A stretch of DNA of 45,852 nt. It comes from W0P28-013 sp963621145. Its GTDB lineage: Bacteria > Bacteroidota > Bacteroidia > Bacteroidales > Paludibacteraceae. Shown here one piece after another: positions 22,125 to 30,414 of this stretch. Position numbers and translations under genes: made by a program. The stretch lies in assembly GCA_963621145.1 (NCBI GenBank), contig CAVFDI010000007.1, forward strand, positions 1 through 45,852. The letters run 5' to 3'. The notes below the pieces were generated by a model. That model made no database searches. It saw only the letters and a program-made list of their open reading frames with translations, and had not been told where the DNA came from. Positions within the stretch are counted from its first letter, which is position 1. The number at the start of each line of letters is the position of its first letter.

Positions 22125-23369
22125 ATGGCAACAATTAAACCTTTCAAAGGCGTGCGACCACCACGCGAATTGGTCGAAAAAGTGGCTTCACGCCCATACG
22201 ATGTGCTGAATTCGGACGAGGCTCGTGCCGAAGCCGAAGGCAACGAAATGTCGCTCTATCACATCATCAAACCCGAAATTGATTTCCCTGCTGGCACCGA
22301 CGAACACGATCCACGCGTGTACGACAAAGCGGTGGAAAATTTCCGCAAATTCCAAGAAAAAGGTTGGTTGGTGCAGGACACCGACGACCACTACTACATC
22401 TACGCACAAACCATGAACGGCAAAACGCAATATGGATTGTGCGTTGCTGCTTCGGTTGACGACTATCTGAACGGAATAATCAAGAAACACGAACTCACAC
22501 GCCGCGACAAAGAGGAGGATCGCATGAAACATGTGCGCATCAACTCCGCCAACATCGAGCCAGTGTTTTTTGCCTATCCGCACAACGACGAACTGAATGC
22601 CATAGTAGCGCGCATCGCAGCGGGCAAGCCAGAATACGATTTTGTGGCGCCCGACGGCTTTGGTCATCATTTCTGGACAATAAACGACAAGGCTGATATT
22701 CAGCGCATTACTGAACTTTTTGCTACCATGCCTGCGCTCTACATTGCCGACGGTCACCACCGCTCGGCTGCGGCTGCGCTAGTTGGTGCCGAACGCCGAA
22801 AAGAGAATCCGAACCACCGTGGCGACGAAGAATACAACTACTTTTTGGCAGTCTGCTTTCCCGACGATCAACTCACCGTCATCGACTACAACCGCGTGGT
22901 GAAAGATTTGAACGGCCTCACCGAGCAGCAATTTTTGGAGAAGCTGTCGAAAAATTTCGATGTCGAAGACAAAGGCACTGCCATTTACAAGCCCACGCAT
23001 CTGCACAATTTTGGCATGTATTTGGGCGGACATTGGTACTCGCTCACCGCGCATGCCGACACATACGACGACAACGATCCCATTGGCGTGCTTGATGTTA
23101 CCGTATCGTCGAATCTGATTCTAGATGGGATTTTAGGAATAAAAGACCTACGAAGCGACAAGCGAATTGATTTTGTAGGAGGTATCCGCGGACTTGGCGA
23201 GTTGCAAAGGCGCGTCGATAGCGGCGAAATGCGCATGGCGCTGGCACTCTATCCTGTCTCGATGCAGCAAATTATCAACATTGCCGACTCGGGCAACATA
23301 ATGCCACCCAAAACCACATGGTTCGAGCCAAAACTGCGCTCTGGACTGATAATTCACAAATTGGGTTAA
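22125..23369 (+). CDS. DUF1015 family protein, ParB-like DGHHR motif
   Basis: The 414-aa protein matches DUF1015: an IKPFKGVRPPRELVEKVASRPYDVL N-terminus, a central LYIADGHHRSAAAALV (~200-216), and a C-terminal LRSDKRIDFVGGIRGL...IMPPKTTWFEPKLRSGLIIHKL. The DGHHR motif is shared with ParB-like small-molecule kinases (SerK, SbnI types). In many Bacteroidota this family is encoded beside serA/serC, and here it follows cysE, so a role in serine metabolism, perhaps phosphorylating serine, is plausible but unproven. ATG 22125 follows the promoter; an upstream TTG lies inside the -7 box and is rejected. Confidence 0.88.
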   Translation: MATIKPFKGVRPPRELVEKVASRPYDVLNSDEARAEAEGNEMSLYHIIKPEIDFPAGTDEHDPRVYDKAVENFRKFQEKGWLVQDTDDHYYIYAQTMNGKTQYGLCVAASVDDYLNGIIKKHELTRRDKEEDRMKHVRINSANIEPVFFAYPHNDELNAIVARIAAGKPEYDFVAPDGFGHHFWTINDKADIQRITELFATMPALYIADGHHRSAAAALVGAERRKENPNHRGDEEYNYFLAVCFPDDQLTVIDYNRVVKDLNGLTEQQFLEKLSKNFDVEDKGTAIYKPTHLHNFGMYLGGHWYSLTAHADTYDDNDPIGVLDVTVSSNLILDGILGIKDLRSDKRIDFVGGIRGLGELQRRVDSGEMRMALALYPVSMQQIINIADSGNIMPPKTTWFEPKLRSGLIIHKLG

Positions 23370-23400
23370 TAGTCGCAAGATGTGAGTCGCAAGTAGCAAG
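23370..23400 (+). repeat. Family C array after the DUF1015 gene
   Basis: AGTCGCAAGATGTGAGTCGC-type units start right after the stop and read outward. Confidence 0.8.
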
Positions 23401-23442
23401 ATTTTTGAATAAAGAGTAAGGAATAAAGACAAAAGACTAAAT

Positions 23443-23463
23443 TATTTGAAGATTTGAAGATTT
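23443..23463 (+). repeat. Family D array (TTTGAAGA)
   Basis: TTTGAAGATTTGAAGATTTAG reads outward from the DUF1015 gene. Confidence 0.7.
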
Positions 23464-23481
23464 AGGCGTTTCGGCTACCGA

Positions 23482-23509
23482 CAATCTGAAATTTGAAATC
23501 TGAAATTTG
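23482..23509 (-). repeat. Family B array reaching into the DUF2007 start codon
   Basis: CAATCTGAAATTTGAAATC-type units end in ATTTG, whose TTG is the DUF2007 start codon. Outward polarity is on the minus strand. The CCGACAATCTGAAATTTG junction is present. Confidence 0.85.
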
Positions 23510-23752
23510 GAAAACAACAGCACCATAGTAATCCGCATCTACGCCAATTTAGCAGAGGCGCAATATGCCGAAGCACTCTTGGCCGACAATGGAATCGAGG
23601 CATTCGTCGCCGACAGCAATGCGGTGCAACTCTACCCCATGTTTGCCTCGCAAGGTAGCGGCTACCGTCTGCACATTTTCGAGCGCGATGCCGAACAAGC
23701 CGCCGAAATTTTGAATGCAATAGAGCAAAATAGCGATGAAACGAACGATTGA
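23507..23752 (+). CDS. DUF2007 small protein
   Basis: The 81-aa protein matches DUF2007, a small alpha-beta domain sometimes labelled putative signal-transducing: VIRIYANLAEAQYAEALLADNGIEAFVAD then LHIFERDAEQAAEIL. It has no signal peptide. The start is TTG at 23507: an in-frame stop stands at 23501 and no ATG precedes the conserved region. The TTG is itself part of a family B repeat. It overlaps the following lipoprotein gene by 17 bp, so the two are probably translated together. Confidence 0.85.
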   Translation: MENNSTIVIRIYANLAEAQYAEALLADNGIEAFVADSNAVQLYPMFASQGSGYRLHIFERDAEQAAEILNAIEQNSDETND

Positions 23753-24560
23753 AATACTCGGTTTGATAGCGACGATTTGCGTTGGTTGCGTCCACCAACC
23801 AACCGACGAAGAGCGTGCGCAAGCCTTTGTTGATGAAGCACGAACACTCTACGAAGCAGGCAACTTGGAAGCCGCCAAAATGCCGCTCGACTCGGTGCAT
23901 CAGAATTTTCCAAAACTGATTTCGTATCGTCGCCAAGCCGACACGCTTGCTTGGAAAATAGAGTTGAGCGAGATTGCGCGCAACCTTGTGTATATCGACA
24001 GTCTGCTGCCGCAAAAAACCGCCGAAGCCGAGGTGCAAACTAAACCATTCATCTTCGAGAAAAACGAGAAATTTCAGCAATACGGCAACTACACCTACCG
24101 TCTGCTGCGCACCGAATGGAACCTTGGGCGCAACTATGTGAAGCCTTACACCGACGAGACTGGGCAAATGTTCGTAACGGCGCACTATTGCGGCAAAACG
24201 ATCAACTACGACCGCATTCGAATGTCGGTTGGCGACATCTATGCCGAGAGCAGCGCAGCTAGCGAGAGCGATCGCAACACATTCACCGATCTCGGCACAA
24301 CGCACGAAACAGCGCTTTTCCGCTCCGAATTATTGGGCGATTTGCCTGATTTTTGGACATCGCACCAAAACGACAAGGTAAAAGTAACCTTTGTAGGCAC
24401 GAGAAATTATGCCTACACACTCACCGCTGACGAACTAAAGGCATTTGTGGCAACATATCAGCTCGCCACCACCCTTTCTGACATCACAAAAATGAAAGAG
24501 TTGCAAAAACGCTCGCTCGCAAGAGAGAAAATTTTGAAAGCGAAATTACAAAAAGATTGA
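23736..24560 (+). CDS. Lipoprotein of unknown function
   Basis: The 274-aa protein has a signal peptide with Cys17 as the likely lipidated residue (CVGC, atypical at -3). The N-terminal part (~20-95) is helical and TPR-like: FVDEARTLYEAGNLEAAKMPLDSVHQNFP. The remainder (~100-255) is beta-rich with Tyr/Thr strands (NYTYRLLRTEWN, GQMFVTAHYCGKT), followed by a charged helical end. I do not recognise a named family. It starts inside the DUF2007 gene and is probably anchored in the envelope. Confidence 0.75.
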   Translation: MKRTIEILGLIATICVGCVHQPTDEERAQAFVDEARTLYEAGNLEAAKMPLDSVHQNFPKLISYRRQADTLAWKIELSEIARNLVYIDSLLPQKTAEAEVQTKPFIFEKNEKFQQYGNYTYRLLRTEWNLGRNYVKPYTDETGQMFVTAHYCGKTINYDRIRMSVGDIYAESSAASESDRNTFTDLGTTHETALFRSELLGDLPDFWTSHQNDKVKVTFVGTRNYAYTLTADELKAFVATYQLATTLSDITKMKELQKRSLAREKILKAKLQKD

Positions 24561-24585
24561 AAGTCGAAAGTAGCAAGATACAAGA
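24561..24585 (+). repeat. Family C array after the lipoprotein gene
   Basis: AAGTCGAAAGTAGCAAGATA begins right after the stop and reads outward. It is followed by GACGAA-type hexamers to about 24617. Confidence 0.75.
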
Positions 24586-24630
24586 CTTTTGACGAAGACG
24601 AAGACAAAGACCAAGACTTGTGCGCAACCT

Positions 24631-24667
24631 GAAACCTGAAACTCTTAAACTCTGAAATTTGAAATCA
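24631..24667 (-). repeat. CCTGAAA units and family B array upstream of the YhcH gene
   Basis: CCTGAAACCTGAAACTC then CTGAAATTTGAAATC ends 3 nt before the ATG; the outward reading (minus) is GATTTCAAATTTCAG. Confidence 0.75.
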
Positions 24668-24669
24668 AA

Positions 24670-25113
24670 ATGCTTCTCGACTCGATACAAAATGCTGACC
24701 GTTACACTGTTTTGCACCCGCTTTTGAAGCAGGCGTTCGATTTTTTGCGCACGCACGACTTGGCGTCGCTGCCCGATGGCAAAATTACGCTCGATGGCGA
24801 ACAACTCTACATCAGCGTAGCAACGGCCGAAGGCAAAACCACTGCTCCACTCGAGGCGCACCAGCGCTACATCGATGTGCAGATGCCAATATCGACCACC
24901 GAAACCATGGGTTGGCGTCCAACTGCCGATTGCCACAACGTGCAGCAGAACTACGATGCCGAGCGCGACATAGCATTTTTTGCCGACGATTACACCACGC
25001 GTCTACAAGTGCAGCCTGGGCAATTTGTCATATTCTTCCCCGAAGATGCTCACGCACCAGCAATGGCACAAGGTTTGCTAAAAAAGTTGGTGGTCAAAAT
25101 TTTGATAAAATAA
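24670..25113 (+). CDS. YhcH/YjgK/YiaL family protein
   Basis: The 147-aa protein belongs to the DUF386 cupin-like family (YhcH, YjgK, YiaL and the EbgC beta-galactosidase subunit), linked to sugar and sialic-acid metabolism. Likely metal ligands are in LEAHQRYIDVQM (~65-76) and FFPEDAHAPAM (~128-138). It stands 15 bp before glgB and is probably co-transcribed with it. Substrate is not predictable from sequence. Confidence 0.9.
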   Translation: MLLDSIQNADRYTVLHPLLKQAFDFLRTHDLASLPDGKITLDGEQLYISVATAEGKTTAPLEAHQRYIDVQMPISTTETMGWRPTADCHNVQQNYDAERDIAFFADDYTTRLQVQPGQFVIFFPEDAHAPAMAQGLLKKLVVKILIK

Positions 25114-25128
25114 AAACTAAACATAGAC

Positions 25129-27129
25129 ATGGAAAATTCTTTGAAAATCATCAAAAACGACCCATTGTTGGAACCGTATGCAATGGCATTGCAAGGTCGA
25201 CACGACTACGCCGTTTGGAAAGAGAAAGAATTGCTCGGGCGCAACAACCGCTCGTTATCCGACTTTGCGTCGGGCTATCTCTATTTTGGTCTACACAAAG
25301 TAAAACGCAGTTGGTATTTTCGCGAATGGGCGCCAAATGCCACCGCCATCTATGTGATTGGTACATTCAACAATTGGCAAAAAGATGAAAATTATCGCTT
25401 GGAGCGGCTCGACAACGGCATTTGGGAAGGTCGTTTTCAAGAAAAAGCCATGCGCCACGGCGATCTGTTCAAACTCTTGGTTGAATGGAACGGCGGTTGC
25501 GGCGAACGCATTCCAGCATGGGCTCGACGCGTGGTTCAAGACGAAAACACCAAGATTTTTTCGGCACAAGTGTGGGCACCCGAACACGAGTACAAATTCC
25601 GTGTAAAACACTTCAAGCCGCAAACGCAGCCGCTGATGATTTACGAATGCCACATAGGCATGGCTACAAATCAAGAGAAAGTAGGCACCTACAACGAATT
25701 CCGCGAAAATGTTCTGCCCCGTATCATCAAAGACGGCTACAACTGCATTCAGATAATGGCCGTACAGGAACACCCCTACTACGGCTCGTTTGGCTACCAT
25801 GTGTCGAGTTTCTTTGCCGCATCGTCGCGCTTTGGCACACCCGACGAATTGAAGCAGCTCATCGACGAAGCCCACCGACACGACATTGCGGTGATTATGG
25901 ACATTGTGCATTCGCATGCCGTGAAAAACGAAGTCGAAGGTCTTGGCCGATTCGATGGCACGCCCTACCAATACTTCCACGGAGGCGATCGGCGCGAGCA
26001 TCCAGCGTGGGATTCGCTCTGTTTCAATTACAACAAAAACGAGGTTTTGCACTTTCTTCTGTCGAATTGCAAATTTTGGCTCGAAGAGTACCATTTCGAT
26101 GGCTTCCGTTTCGATGGCGTAACCTCGATGATATATCGCAATCATGGTCTGGGGCAGGATTTTGGCAACTACGCCGACTATTACAACATGAACCAAGATG
26201 GCGATGCGCTCTGCTACTTGACTTTGGCCAACAAACTGATTCACCAAGTGAACCCCAACGCCATAACCATTGCCGAAGAGATGAGCGGTCTGCCCGAATT
26301 GGCAGTGCCATTTGCCGATGGCGGCATGGGATTCGACTACCGCATGGCCATGGGCATTCCCGATTTCTGGATAAAATACATCAAAGAGGTGAAAGATGAG
26401 GACTGGAAAGCGGGTCACATCTTCTGGGAAATGACCAACCGCCGCGCTGGCGAAAAGACCATTTCGTATGCCGAAAGTCACGACCAAGCGCTCGTTGGCG
26501 ACAAAACCATCATCTTCCGTCTGATAGATTCGGACATGTATTGGCACATGCAGAAAGGCGACGAAACATTCCGTGTGAACCGCGGCGTGGCGCTGCATAA
26601 GATGATTCGCCTGATAACGGCATCGACCATCAATGGCGGCTACCTCAACTTTATGGGCAACGAATTTGGTCACCCCGAATGGATCGATTTTCCGCGCGAA
26701 GGCAATGGCTGGTCGTACAAATATGCGCGCCGCCAATGGGAATTGGTCGACAACGATCGCCTGCTCTACCACGACTTGAACGAGTTCGACAACGCCATGA
26801 TGCATCTGATTGAGAGCGAAAAGAAATTCAACGAAACGCCAATCGAAAAGGTTTGGGACAACGAAGGCGACCAGCTGGTGGCCTACAAACGCCGCGATCT
26901 GCTGTTCGTGTTCAACTTCAACGGCCAGAAATCGTTTATCGACTATGGCATTTTGGTAAAGAAAGGTGCGTACAAAGTGGTGCTAAACACCGATGCCAAG
27001 CAGTTTGGCGGCTTCGGTTTCAGCGACGACACCGTGGTACACTACACGCAGCCAAGCCATCTGAAAAACAAAGAATGGCTCAAACTCTACATTCCGAGCC
27101 GTTCGGCGTTGGTGCTGCAATTGCAGTAA
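25129..27129 (+). CDS. glgB: 1,4-alpha-glucan branching enzyme, eukaryote-like GH13_8 type
   Basis: Introduces alpha-1,6 branches in glycogen. The 666-aa protein resembles the eukaryotic GBE1/GH13_8 branch rather than E. coli GlgB: an N-terminal CBM48 (WAPNATAIYVIGTFNNWQ), the GH13 barrel with YECHIGMA, GYNCIQIMAVQEHPYYGSFGYHV, the nucleophile Asp329 (FRFDGV), the acid/base Glu383 (IAEEMSG), Asp452 (ESHDQA), and a C-terminal beta domain. All three catalytic acids are present. It follows the YhcH gene. No glgA or glgC is nearby, but the pullulanase gene lies 4.5 kb away. Confidence 0.96.
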   Translation: MENSLKIIKNDPLLEPYAMALQGRHDYAVWKEKELLGRNNRSLSDFASGYLYFGLHKVKRSWYFREWAPNATAIYVIGTFNNWQKDENYRLERLDNGIWEGRFQEKAMRHGDLFKLLVEWNGGCGERIPAWARRVVQDENTKIFSAQVWAPEHEYKFRVKHFKPQTQPLMIYECHIGMATNQEKVGTYNEFRENVLPRIIKDGYNCIQIMAVQEHPYYGSFGYHVSSFFAASSRFGTPDELKQLIDEAHRHDIAVIMDIVHSHAVKNEVEGLGRFDGTPYQYFHGGDRREHPAWDSLCFNYNKNEVLHFLLSNCKFWLEEYHFDGFRFDGVTSMIYRNHGLGQDFGNYADYYNMNQDGDALCYLTLANKLIHQVNPNAITIAEEMSGLPELAVPFADGGMGFDYRMAMGIPDFWIKYIKEVKDEDWKAGHIFWEMTNRRAGEKTISYAESHDQALVGDKTIIFRLIDSDMYWHMQKGDETFRVNRGVALHKMIRLITASTINGGYLNFMGNEFGHPEWIDFPREGNGWSYKYARRQWELVDNDRLLYHDLNEFDNAMMHLIESEKKFNETPIEKVWDNEGDQLVAYKRRDLLFVFNFNGQKSFIDYGILVKKGAYKVVLNTDAKQFGGFGFSDDTVVHYTQPSHLKNKEWLKLYIPSRSALVLQLQ

Positions 27130-27160
27130 AAATTTCAGATTTCAAATTAAAAATTTCAGA
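27130..27160 (+). repeat. Family B array after glgB
   Basis: AATTTCAGATTTCAAATT units begin right after the stop and read outward. Confidence 0.8.
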
Positions 27161-27206
27161 TGGCGCATGACAAAAGAAACAGTGCGGCAAAATTAAAATC
27201 AGAAAA

Positions 27207-27581
27207 ATGAAGAAAAAAACGAAATACATTCTCCTCGCCATTTTGGCATGCACACTTACGGGCTGTCCCGAAGGCGCTATGAGCGAAGGCACCACCTCCG
27301 ACGATTGCGATAATCACTTTATGGGCAGCATTTGGGTCACTACCGACTGCAACGGACAGCAAATGACGCTAAAATTTACCTCGTGCGAAATTTGGGACGC
27401 CCATGTCGACACGCTGAGTTACTGCGGCTACTATGTTGGTCGCAACGACACCATCACGGGCGGCGTTTCTGGTACGCACAGCGAACTCTGCTGCCTCAGC
27501 TCCGACTCCATTTGGCGCGGCGTGGTGAATGCAGACGGCCAACTAGTGATTGGCGACTGCACATTTACGCAGAAAAAATAA
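27207..27581 (+). CDS. Small Cys-rich lipoprotein
   Basis: The 124-aa lipoprotein (lipobox LTGC, Cys20) has a mature part with seven further cysteines, including TTDCNGQ, SYCGYY and a CC pair, which suggests disulphides in the periplasm or outside the cell. The C-terminal half is short beta-strand-like. I know no family for it. It stands alone after glgB and before a strong terminator. Confidence 0.75.
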   Translation: MKKKTKYILLAILACTLTGCPEGAMSEGTTSDDCDNHFMGSIWVTTDCNGQQMTLKFTSCEIWDAHVDTLSYCGYYVGRNDTITGGVSGTHSELCCLSSDSIWRGVVNADGQLVIGDCTFTQKK

Positions 27582-27602
27582 TCATCGAACTATTGAATCA
27601 TT

Positions 27603-27637
27603 GTAGGGACGCACAGTGTGCGTCCTTTCGTATTTTT
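27603..27637 (+). terminator. Terminator after the small lipoprotein, first half of the palindromic element
   Basis: An AGGGACGCAC / GTGCGTCCTT stem (10 bp with one G-T pair, AGT loop) is followed by a T-rich tail ending in TATTTTT. Confidence 0.8.
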
Positions 27638-27688
27638 CGAATTACAAAACACGATAATACAGCGAGCGCGGGATTGCAAATCCCGCGC
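27603..27688 (+). repeat. Composite palindromic element, copy 2
   Basis: GTAGGGACG hairpin, ATTACAAAA..., AATACAGC spacer, then GCGCGGGATT-GCA-AATCCCGCGC (27666-27688), laid out as at 8256-8338. The two GCGCGGGATT hairpins are identical. Confidence 0.85.
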
Positions 27689-27755
27689 AACACTATCTGT
27701 TGTTCACTAAATTTCGAGCGGATAATCATTCACCCAAAAACAGCAACTGCCTCAT

Positions 27756-28580
27756 TCAATATTCCACTACAATCATATCGAGTTCTTTGGCGGATTTGCC
27801 CGTTTGCATCACTTTCACAATTTTGCCATCAGCGTTGGGAATGTCGAACACACCACGAATTTCGTGCGTATGACCGCCAAGAATTAGGTCAATATCGTGA
27901 CTATTTACGGCAATGAGCGAATCGCTCATCACCTCGGGATCGGACGAATAGCCAAGGTGCGAAAGTGCAATCACAAAATCGCATTTCTCCTGATGGCGCA
28001 GTTTGTCGGCATTGGTGTTGGCGGACTCCACTGGGTCGAGGTACTTTATTCCGCCAAAATTATCCGCCAAAATCAGCCCATGCGGATCGACACCAAGTCC
28101 GAGAATGCCCACGCGTAAGCCCTTCTTTTCGAGAACAATGTAAGGCTTCACCAAACCGTCGATGGCAGTGCCAGCCACATCGTAGTTGCAGCAGATATAC
28201 GGGAAATTGGCCTCGCGCATACGAGCCGCCAGCGTGTCGATGCCCTTGTCGAACTCGTGGTTGCCGAAAGTGGTTGCCTCGTAGCCCATCAGGTTGTAGC
28301 CTGCAATCTCGAGCCGCCCGTTGAACATATTAAAATAGGGTGTGCCTTGAAAAATGTCGCCTGCATCGATAAGCAGCACATTGTCGTGCGTGGCGCGAAT
28401 GCTATCGATAAAATGTTTGCGCGCTGCATAGCCGCCCTGCCCATTGGCACAAGGCTCAATCTGACTGTGCGAGTCGTTGCTTTGAAGAATAACGAGTTGG
28501 CGCGGTTGTTGGTTGCCGCACGAGGCCAAGCCAAGAGCCACGCAAAGCGCAGCCGCAGCGAAGAATTTATTTTTCGACAT
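27756..28580 (-). CDS. 5'-nucleotidase N-terminal metallophosphatase domain lipoprotein
   Basis: The 274-aa lipoprotein (lipobox LASC) carries only the metallophosphoesterase half of a 5'-nucleotidase/UshA-type enzyme. Metal-binding motifs are complete: NDSHSQ, DAGDIFQG, FGNHEFD, ALSHLGY and GGHTHE. It is expected to act on nucleotides in the envelope together with the substrate-binding half encoded by the gene just upstream, whose stop overlaps this start by 14 bp. Split genes for this enzyme are common in Bacteroidota. Confidence 0.92.
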   Translation of the reverse strand: MSKNKFFAAAALCVALGLASCGNQQPRQLVILQSNDSHSQIEPCANGQGGYAARKHFIDSIRATHDNVLLIDAGDIFQGTPYFNMFNGRLEIAGYNLMGYEATTFGNHEFDKGIDTLAARMREANFPYICCNYDVAGTAIDGLVKPYIVLEKKGLRVGILGLGVDPHGLILADNFGGIKYLDPVESANTNADKLRHQEKCDFVIALSHLGYSSDPEVMSDSLIAVNSHDIDLILGGHTHEIRGVFDIPNADGKIVKVMQTGKSAKELDMIVVEY

Positions 28581-29298
28581 GGATTTGATTTTTTAAGGTT
28601 GCACTTACGGTTTTTCCTGCGGCAGTCTGCTGACTAATGGCATTGATAAGCACATCGCGCAGCATAATTTGCGGCAATTCTATGCTTTTGTAGTTGGCGA
28701 GCGGCTCCAAATGGTCGTTGCCGTACGAAAGATAATCGGTAGTGATGACGCGATAAGTTTTTGCCGTGTCGATGGGTTGACCGCCAAGAAGCACATTTTT
28801 GGCTTTTCCATCTTTGCCAATGGTGAGCGACATGCCCGTTTCCACCTCGCCACCTTTGGCCGCAATGGCGTCGGCAAGGCGCAGCATGTCGGTGCCCGAA
28901 AGTTCGAGCAGCACTATGGCATTGTCGAACGGCATAATCTGCATCACATGCCCCACGGTTACGGGACCTTGCGGCAGATCGTTGCGCAATCCACCAAAAT
29001 TTGTAACTGCTAAATCGGTGTGTTTCAGCGAGTTTCCATACGCAAACATGGCGTCGGAAACGAAAGCATTGAGCAGACCTTCTGGCTTTTCGGCATGCAT
29101 CAGTTGTTCCGATTCGCCGATGACGACACTCATTTGCAGCGTTTGTGCTTGGCGATAGGGTTCGATGAGTTGCTGCATGGCCGAGTCGTTCCATTGCCCA
29201 TCGATAGGCACAAGTTCGCACTGAACGATGTGCGGATTGGCGTTTCGGCAGCCCACCAAAGCCACTGCCGCCGCACAAAATAATAGGATTTTTTTCAT
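28567..29298 (-). CDS. 5'-nucleotidase C-terminal substrate-binding domain lipoprotein
   Basis: The 243-aa lipoprotein (lipobox LVGC) corresponds to the C-terminal domain that binds the nucleoside in UshA-type enzymes: VTNFGGLRNDLPQGPVTVGHVMQIMPFDN (in place of NGGGIR), then ELSGTDMLRLADAI and YRVITTDYLSYGNDH. It is transcribed before the metallophosphatase half, the reverse of their order in fused enzymes, with a 14-bp overlap. The start at 29298 (MKKILLF) follows a -7 box; an upstream in-frame ATG adds seven residues. Confidence 0.9.
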   Translation of the reverse strand: MKKILLFCAAAVALVGCRNANPHIVQCELVPIDGQWNDSAMQQLIEPYRQAQTLQMSVVIGESEQLMHAEKPEGLLNAFVSDAMFAYGNSLKHTDLAVTNFGGLRNDLPQGPVTVGHVMQIMPFDNAIVLLELSGTDMLRLADAIAAKGGEVETGMSLTIGKDGKAKNVLLGGQPIDTAKTYRVITTDYLSYGNDHLEPLANYKSIELPQIMLRDVLINAISQQTAAGKTVSATLKNQIHVEK

Positions 29299-29322
29299 GA
29301 AATAGAAGATTAAGTTCATCTT

Positions 29323-29354
29323 GCAAAATTACCAAAAATTACAATGCAAAACAA
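29323..29354 (-). promoter_or_regulatory. Promoter of the split 5'-nucleotidase operon
   Basis: On the minus strand TTG (29352-29354), 20 bp, TAATTTTGC (29323-29331), 24 nt before the start. Confidence 0.65.
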
Positions 29355-29425
29355 CTTTTTCGGATAGATTTTCGAAAATGAAGACGCAAAAATGGCAAAT
29401 TGAACACAATTCAAAAAACTTTTCG

Positions 29426-29434
29426 TAACTTTGC
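29426..29434 (+). promoter_or_regulatory. -7 box for the glucosaminidase gene
   Basis: TAACTTTGC on the plus strand lies about 77 nt before the ATG, divergent from the nucleotidase promoter. The nearest TTG upstream is 23 bp away. Confidence 0.55.
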
Positions 29435-29470
29435 AATCGGTTTGTTGGTGCGAAAATGACACCACAAACT

Positions 29471-29508
29471 CCTTCAACAATTCATCATTTCAACGATTCA
29501 ACGCTTAA
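29471..29508 (-). repeat. Family D-like array upstream of the glucosaminidase gene
   Basis: CTTCAACAATTCATCATTTC-type units; outward (minus) they read GTTGAATCGTTGAAATG, matching the 8216-8255 polarity. Confidence 0.65.
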
Positions 29509-29511
29509 ACA

Positions 29512-30414
29512 ATGAAAAAAATCACTTTACTCGTTGCAGCAAGTTGTGCCGTAACCTCGCTGATGGCGCAAGACCTGAACCCAAAATATCAGGCCTACAT
29601 CGACAAATACTCCGAACTGGCCGTCACCGAGCAGGAGCGGCACGCCATTCCAGCCAGCATCACCATGGCACAAGCCATTTTGGAGTCGAACGCAGGCGAA
29701 GGACGACTCGCCACCGAAGGCAACAACCACTTCGGAATTAAATGCACCAGCGATTGGAAAGGTCAGACCATCACGCAGGACGACGACCAACTTGGCGAAT
29801 GCTTCCGCAAATATCGCAAGCCTATCGACTCGTTCGAGGACCATTCGCAGTTTCTGAAACGCCAGCGCTATGCCTTCCTGTTTCAGTACGAAATAACCGA
29901 CTACAAATCGTGGGCATACGGTTTGAGTCGCGCTGGATACGCCACCGATCCCGAATATCCCGCCAAACTCATTCGTCTGATAGAAAACTACAAACTCTAC
30001 GAATTGGACAAAAAAGCGAAAGTTGAAGAGAAAAATTTCTACGACGACGAGCCAAACTACGAGCAACTTTGGGGCTACATCGAAATTGAAAACAACGGCG
30101 TGCGCTGCGTGCGTGTTATCACCAAAGACAAAATTGACAATGTGGCAAAAGCGTTCCACATGTCGATAAAAAAACTGCTCTACTACAACGACCTGATGGA
30201 CAACATGACCATGCTGAATGCGCAAGATTATGTCTATCTGGGCATGAAAAAAAATCACGCCGACCGCCGCTACGAGACACACAAAGTGTCGGTGGGTGAA
30301 TCGATGCACGATGTGGCGCAACTCTACGGCATCAAACTGAAAAAACTCTACAAAATGAACAACATGGCCTACGGCACGCAAGCCAAGGCTGGCATGGTAC
30401 TGCGCCTTCAGTGA
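29512..30414 (+). CDS. Secreted glucosaminidase with LysM domains
   Basis: The 300-aa protein has a Sec signal peptide (cleavage near SLMAQ, ~20) and a glucosaminidase domain of the FlgJ/AcmA type: IPASITMAQAILESNAGEGRLA with the catalytic Glu in AILES (~60), then NNHFGIKC and a conserved DYKSWAYGLSRAGYATDP. After a linker come two LysM-like regions (~205-245 and ~255-300, VSVGESMHDVAQLYGIKLKKLYKMN). It probably cleaves peptidoglycan glycan chains in the periplasm. Its stop overlaps the next gene's GTG start (GTGA at 30411-30414), so translation is coupled. Confidence 0.92.
   Translation: MKKITLLVAASCAVTSLMAQDLNPKYQAYIDKYSELAVTEQERHAIPASITMAQAILESNAGEGRLATEGNNHFGIKCTSDWKGQTITQDDDQLGECFRKYRKPIDSFEDHSQFLKRQRYAFLFQYEITDYKSWAYGLSRAGYATDPEYPAKLIRLIENYKLYELDKKAKVEEKNFYDDEPNYEQLWGYIEIENNGVRCVRVITKDKIDNVAKAFHMSIKKLLYYNDLMDNMTMLNAQDYVYLGMKKNHADRRYETHKVSVGESMHDVAQLYGIKLKKLYKMNNMAYGTQAKAGMVLRLQ

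Noticed and set aside
25291..26805. 504-codon open frame antisense to glgB
   Set aside because: Shadow of a fully conserved branching enzyme; no family motifs.
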